From Martinezella tropici (GTDB lineage Bacteria; Pseudomonadota; Alphaproteobacteria; Rhizobiales; Rhizobiaceae): DNA of 64,000 bases. The notes below the pieces were generated by a model, which searched no databases, had not been told where the DNA came from, and saw nothing but the letters and a program-made list of their open reading frames with translations. The stretch covers positions 1 to 64,000 of the forward strand of contig JUHI01000005.1 of NCBI GenBank assembly GCA_000799755.1, read 5' to 3'. The stretch's first letter is position 1, and the number at the start of each line of letters is the position of its first letter. Shown here one piece after another: positions 62,145 through 64,000 of this stretch. The position numbers were made by a program, and so were the translations under genes.

Positions 62145-62636
62145 CGATGGATCTCTGCTTGGTATGGGCGGATGCGCGGCGGAACTATGTCAGCCAATTC
62201 AAGGCTGATCAATTGGTCATTGGAGGGCAAGAAGCCATGCGCGCCACGTCGCAGCTATTATGGGGTCGCCCCAACATCGCCAACCGTCAGATGCCTGTAG
62301 CCCGACTCCCAGCGCCGATTTCTAATCGTCGGGAAACGATTGATGGTGACATAAACCCTCATCGCGGAACTCGATCAGTCGACGCCATCCAACTGAAAAG
62401 TATCTGATCTCGCTCTCGACAACCAACAGGCTGTGATGTCGTTTTGTTTGCACAGAGATGTCGGTGGTTCGAAATCTCTATGTTCCGCCACATACGACAC
62501 GCGCCACCGACCATCCACCCACATCGCCCTAAGCAATCGCAAATGGAGGTTCGGCATCAATCCGACAGCCTGAGCCATAAAATTCGCGGCGATGGCGGAC
62601 TTTCAAAATCTTGCCTGAGAGCACCGCTGGGGATTA
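62145..62636. promoter_or_regulatory. Gene-free region with possible operator upstream of the isomerase gene
   Basis: 492 bases without a supported gene between two minus-strand genes. CCAATT (62194-62199) and AATTGG (62211-62216) with 11 bases between form an inverted repeat about 50 bases upstream of the isomerase start, a possible operator. A TTCGAAATC stretch near 62470 resembles a tRNA T-loop but no cloverleaf could be built. The rest shows nothing. Confidence 0.35.
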
Positions 62637-63674
62637 TCAGCCCGCGGCGGAATCGGCGGCGACGTTTTCGTTCGCAACCGCATGCTGATTTTCCCTGTTC
62701 CAAACGGCCAGGACTTCCTCTCCTCGTTGGAAGCTCAAGGGGTTGCCGGCTGTGATCAACGACGAACCGATCGCGCCGCCAGCAAACGCCAATCCCACCT
62801 TGAGATGAGCGCCGGCAAAGGCAATATCCGTTATCCGTGCAGGCTTGGACAGCTCGCCCTCGCTGCAATTATTGGCGAGCCCCTTCAGACTGATATGCTC
62901 GGGGCGAACGATGATGCTCGTTCCCTGGTTCGGCCCTTCCATGACGGTGGATTCCCCAAGGAATCTCGCCACGAACAGTGAGTTCGGACGCTGGTAGAGT
63001 TCGGTCGGCGTGCCGATCTGCACGATTCTCCCATTATTGAAAACCGCGATACGGTCGGAGAGCGTGAGTGCTTCCTCCTGGTCATGCGTGACGAAGACGA
63101 ACGTCATTCCGAGCTCGCGGTGCATGCGGGCAATCTCAAGCTGCAGGCGGTCGCGCAACCGCTTGTCGAGGGCACCGAGCGGCTCGTCGAGCAGAAGCGC
63201 TCGGGGCTCGTAGACAACGGCTCTGGCGAGCGCAACGCGCTGCTGCTGTCCGCCCGAAAGCTGTCGCGGCAATCGATGCGCAAAATCGCCGAGCTGCACG
63301 AGATCGAGTACGTGTCTCACTTTCTTTTCGATTTCCGCCTTCGAAACGCCCCTTTGCCGCAGCGGATAAGCGACGTTCTGAGATACCGTCATGTGCGGGA
63401 AAAGTGCATACTGCTGGAAGACGACGCCGAGGTCACGCTTATGCGGCTTGAGATTCGTGATGTCCTGGCCATCGATCTCCACCGAGCCGGCACTAAGGGT
63501 AACGAAGCCGGCGATGATGGACAGCAGGGTTGTCTTGCCGGAGCCACTGGGGCCTAGAAACGTCATGAATTCGCCAGGTGCAATGTCGAGCGAGACATCG
63601 TCGATGGCGGGTTTTGCGGCACCCGGATAATAGCGGGTTGCGTTCGAGATCTTGATCGAGTGCTTTTTCATCAT
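62637..63674 (-). CDS. Polyamine/opine-type ABC transporter ATP-binding protein (PotA-like)
   Basis: 345 residues; ATG 63671 is an alternative start. Walker A GPSGSGKTT at 41-49, Q-loop [12 protein letters not shown], signature [15 protein letters not shown], Walker B ALLLDEPLGALD and switch [12 protein letters not shown] are intact, followed by a TOBE-type domain (IIVRPEHISLKG). It is distinct from the PotA at 47281 and belongs to a transporter continuing beyond the right edge. No relation to the GMC and isomerase locus is evident, though they are on the same strand. Confidence 0.93.
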   Translation of the reverse strand: MMKKHSIKISNATRYYPGAAKPAIDDVSLDIAPGEFMTFLGPSGSGKTTLLSIIAGFVTLSAGSVEIDGQDITNLKPHKRDLGVVFQQYALFPHMTVSQNVAYPLRQRGVSKAEIEKKVRHVLDLVQLGDFAHRLPRQLSGGQQQRVALARAVVYEPRALLLDEPLGALDKRLRDRLQLEIARMHRELGMTFVFVTHDQEEALTLSDRIAVFNNGRIVQIGTPTELYQRPNSLFVARFLGESTVMEGPNQGTSIIVRPEHISLKGLANNCSEGELSKPARITDIAFAGAHLKVGLAFAGGAIGSSLITAGNPLSFQRGEEVLAVWNRENQHAVANENVAADSAAG

Positions 63675-63693
63675 TCTTACGAAACCGCTGTTT

Positions 63694-64000
63694 CTAAAAC
63701 TTGTTGCCGGCTCTGAGCGAGACCAACAGGAAGGTGATCGTCGTTGCTACGACTATGACGCTGGAGGCCGCGGATATGGTGGGGTCCATATCGAGGGCGA
63801 TCGAATTGTACATCTGGACCGGCAGCGTTCTAAGCCTTGGCGTCTGCAGAAAGAGCGCAACGACGAACTCGTCAAAGGAGCTGACAAACGCGAAGAGAAA
63901 ACCGGAGATGACGCCGGGGGCAAGCAGCGGGATCTTGATCCTCAAAAGCGTGGTGATGCCCCCCGCACCCAGGCTGGACGAAGCAAGATCGAGCGTATTG
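63694..64000 (-). CDS. Polyamine/opine-type ABC transporter permease (PotC-like), N-terminus cut by window edge
   Basis: The frame is open from the stop at 63694 to the right edge, about 101 codons, and has no valid internal start; the N-terminal part lies outside the window. It contains the EAA loop region LDLASSSLGAGGITTLLRIK followed by membrane segments IPLLAPGVISGFLFAFVSSF and SAASSVIVVATTITFLLVSL. It precedes the ATPase gene by 19 bases and forms its partner. Confidence 0.9.
   Translation of the reverse strand, partial: NTLDLASSSLGAGGITTLLRIKIPLLAPGVISGFLFAFVSSFDEFVVALFLQTPRLRTLPVQMYNSIALDMDPTISAASSVIVVATTITFLLVSLRAGNKF

Noticed and set aside
62460..62490. tRNA-like T-loop (GGTTCGAAATC)
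   Set aside because: No acceptor, D or anticodon stems could be paired around it.
1..64000. repABC origin, conjugation genes, rRNA or tRNA operons
   Set aside because: None of their proteins or sequences were found, so replicon type is only inferred.

Overview
The window looks like an accessory replicon (plasmid or chromid) of an alphaproteobacterium of the Rhizobiaceae (Rhizobium/Agrobacterium type). This is inferred from the high-GC codon use, the dense packing of ABC uptake operons each with its own LacI, ROK or GntR regulator, the sugar-catabolic gene families, and an MCP fragment ending in the WEEF tail usual in rhizobia. No rRNA, tRNA, CRISPR array or replication origin was seen.

Layout. 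(1) 1-4489, minus strand: a ribose-type (CUT2) ABC transporter, with a Tat-exported binding protein, a double ATPase and two permeases; the last permease runs off the left edge. (2) 4490-9650: a decay zone with a flavin monooxygenase 3' fragment, a truncated IS3 transposase, an IS5 transposase pseudogene, a small ribbon-helix-helix-like fragment, an MCP 3' fragment and two small secreted hypothetical proteins. (3) 9651-10297: an AbrB-type antitoxin and PIN-domain toxin pair. (4) 10357-22750: a LacI-controlled regulon. One arm is a long minus-strand operon (two permeases, ATPase, binding protein, VOC protein, sugar isomerase, enolase-superfamily dehydratase, then an S9 peptidase). The other arm is a plus-strand aldo/keto reductase, VOC protein and the LacI gene, followed by a convergent TolB-like protein. 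A near-identical palindrome (ATTAACGTTAATAC type) lies before both transcribed arms. (5) 22923-30130: a second LacI system with an ABC importer that lacks its own ATPase, plus a GMC oxidoreductase with its small subunit and an isomerase, under a tandem CGCAATCGATTGCG operator. (6) 30326-39897: a MocA-type oxidoreductase divergent from an eight-gene operon (binding protein, MocC/IolE-like isomerase, NagB/Pgl-like protein, ROK kinase, permeases, ATPase, ROK regulator). (7) 40095-48291: an amine uptake and oxidation operon (polyamine-type ABC genes, copper amine oxidase, DUF2182 membrane protein, aldehyde dehydrogenase). (8) 48856-58494: a ROK regulator and an amino-sugar-like locus (ABC genes, Gfo/Idh, GntR, SIS protein, BadF-type kinase). 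(9) 58775-62144: a pyranose-oxidase-like GMC protein with two sugar isomerase-like proteins. (10) 62637-64000: the ATPase and a permease fragment of another polyamine-type transporter.

A common plan recurs. A binding protein and permeases bring in a sugar or amine, an oxidoreductase (aldo/keto reductase, GMC or Gfo/Idh) is encoded nearby, and an AP-endonuclease-2-fold isomerase-like protein accompanies it. This is compatible with keto-sugar or glycoside 3-oxidation routes, but no substrate can be assigned from sequence alone. A second recurring feature is a stem-loop just downstream of the binding-protein gene, seen in five of the six binding-protein loci. The most promising candidates for undescribed biology are the ATPase-less importer with a soluble-looking GMC pair, the glycoside-3-oxidase-like locus, the two-site LacI regulon, and the amine oxidase with a triple-cysteine tail next to DUF2182.
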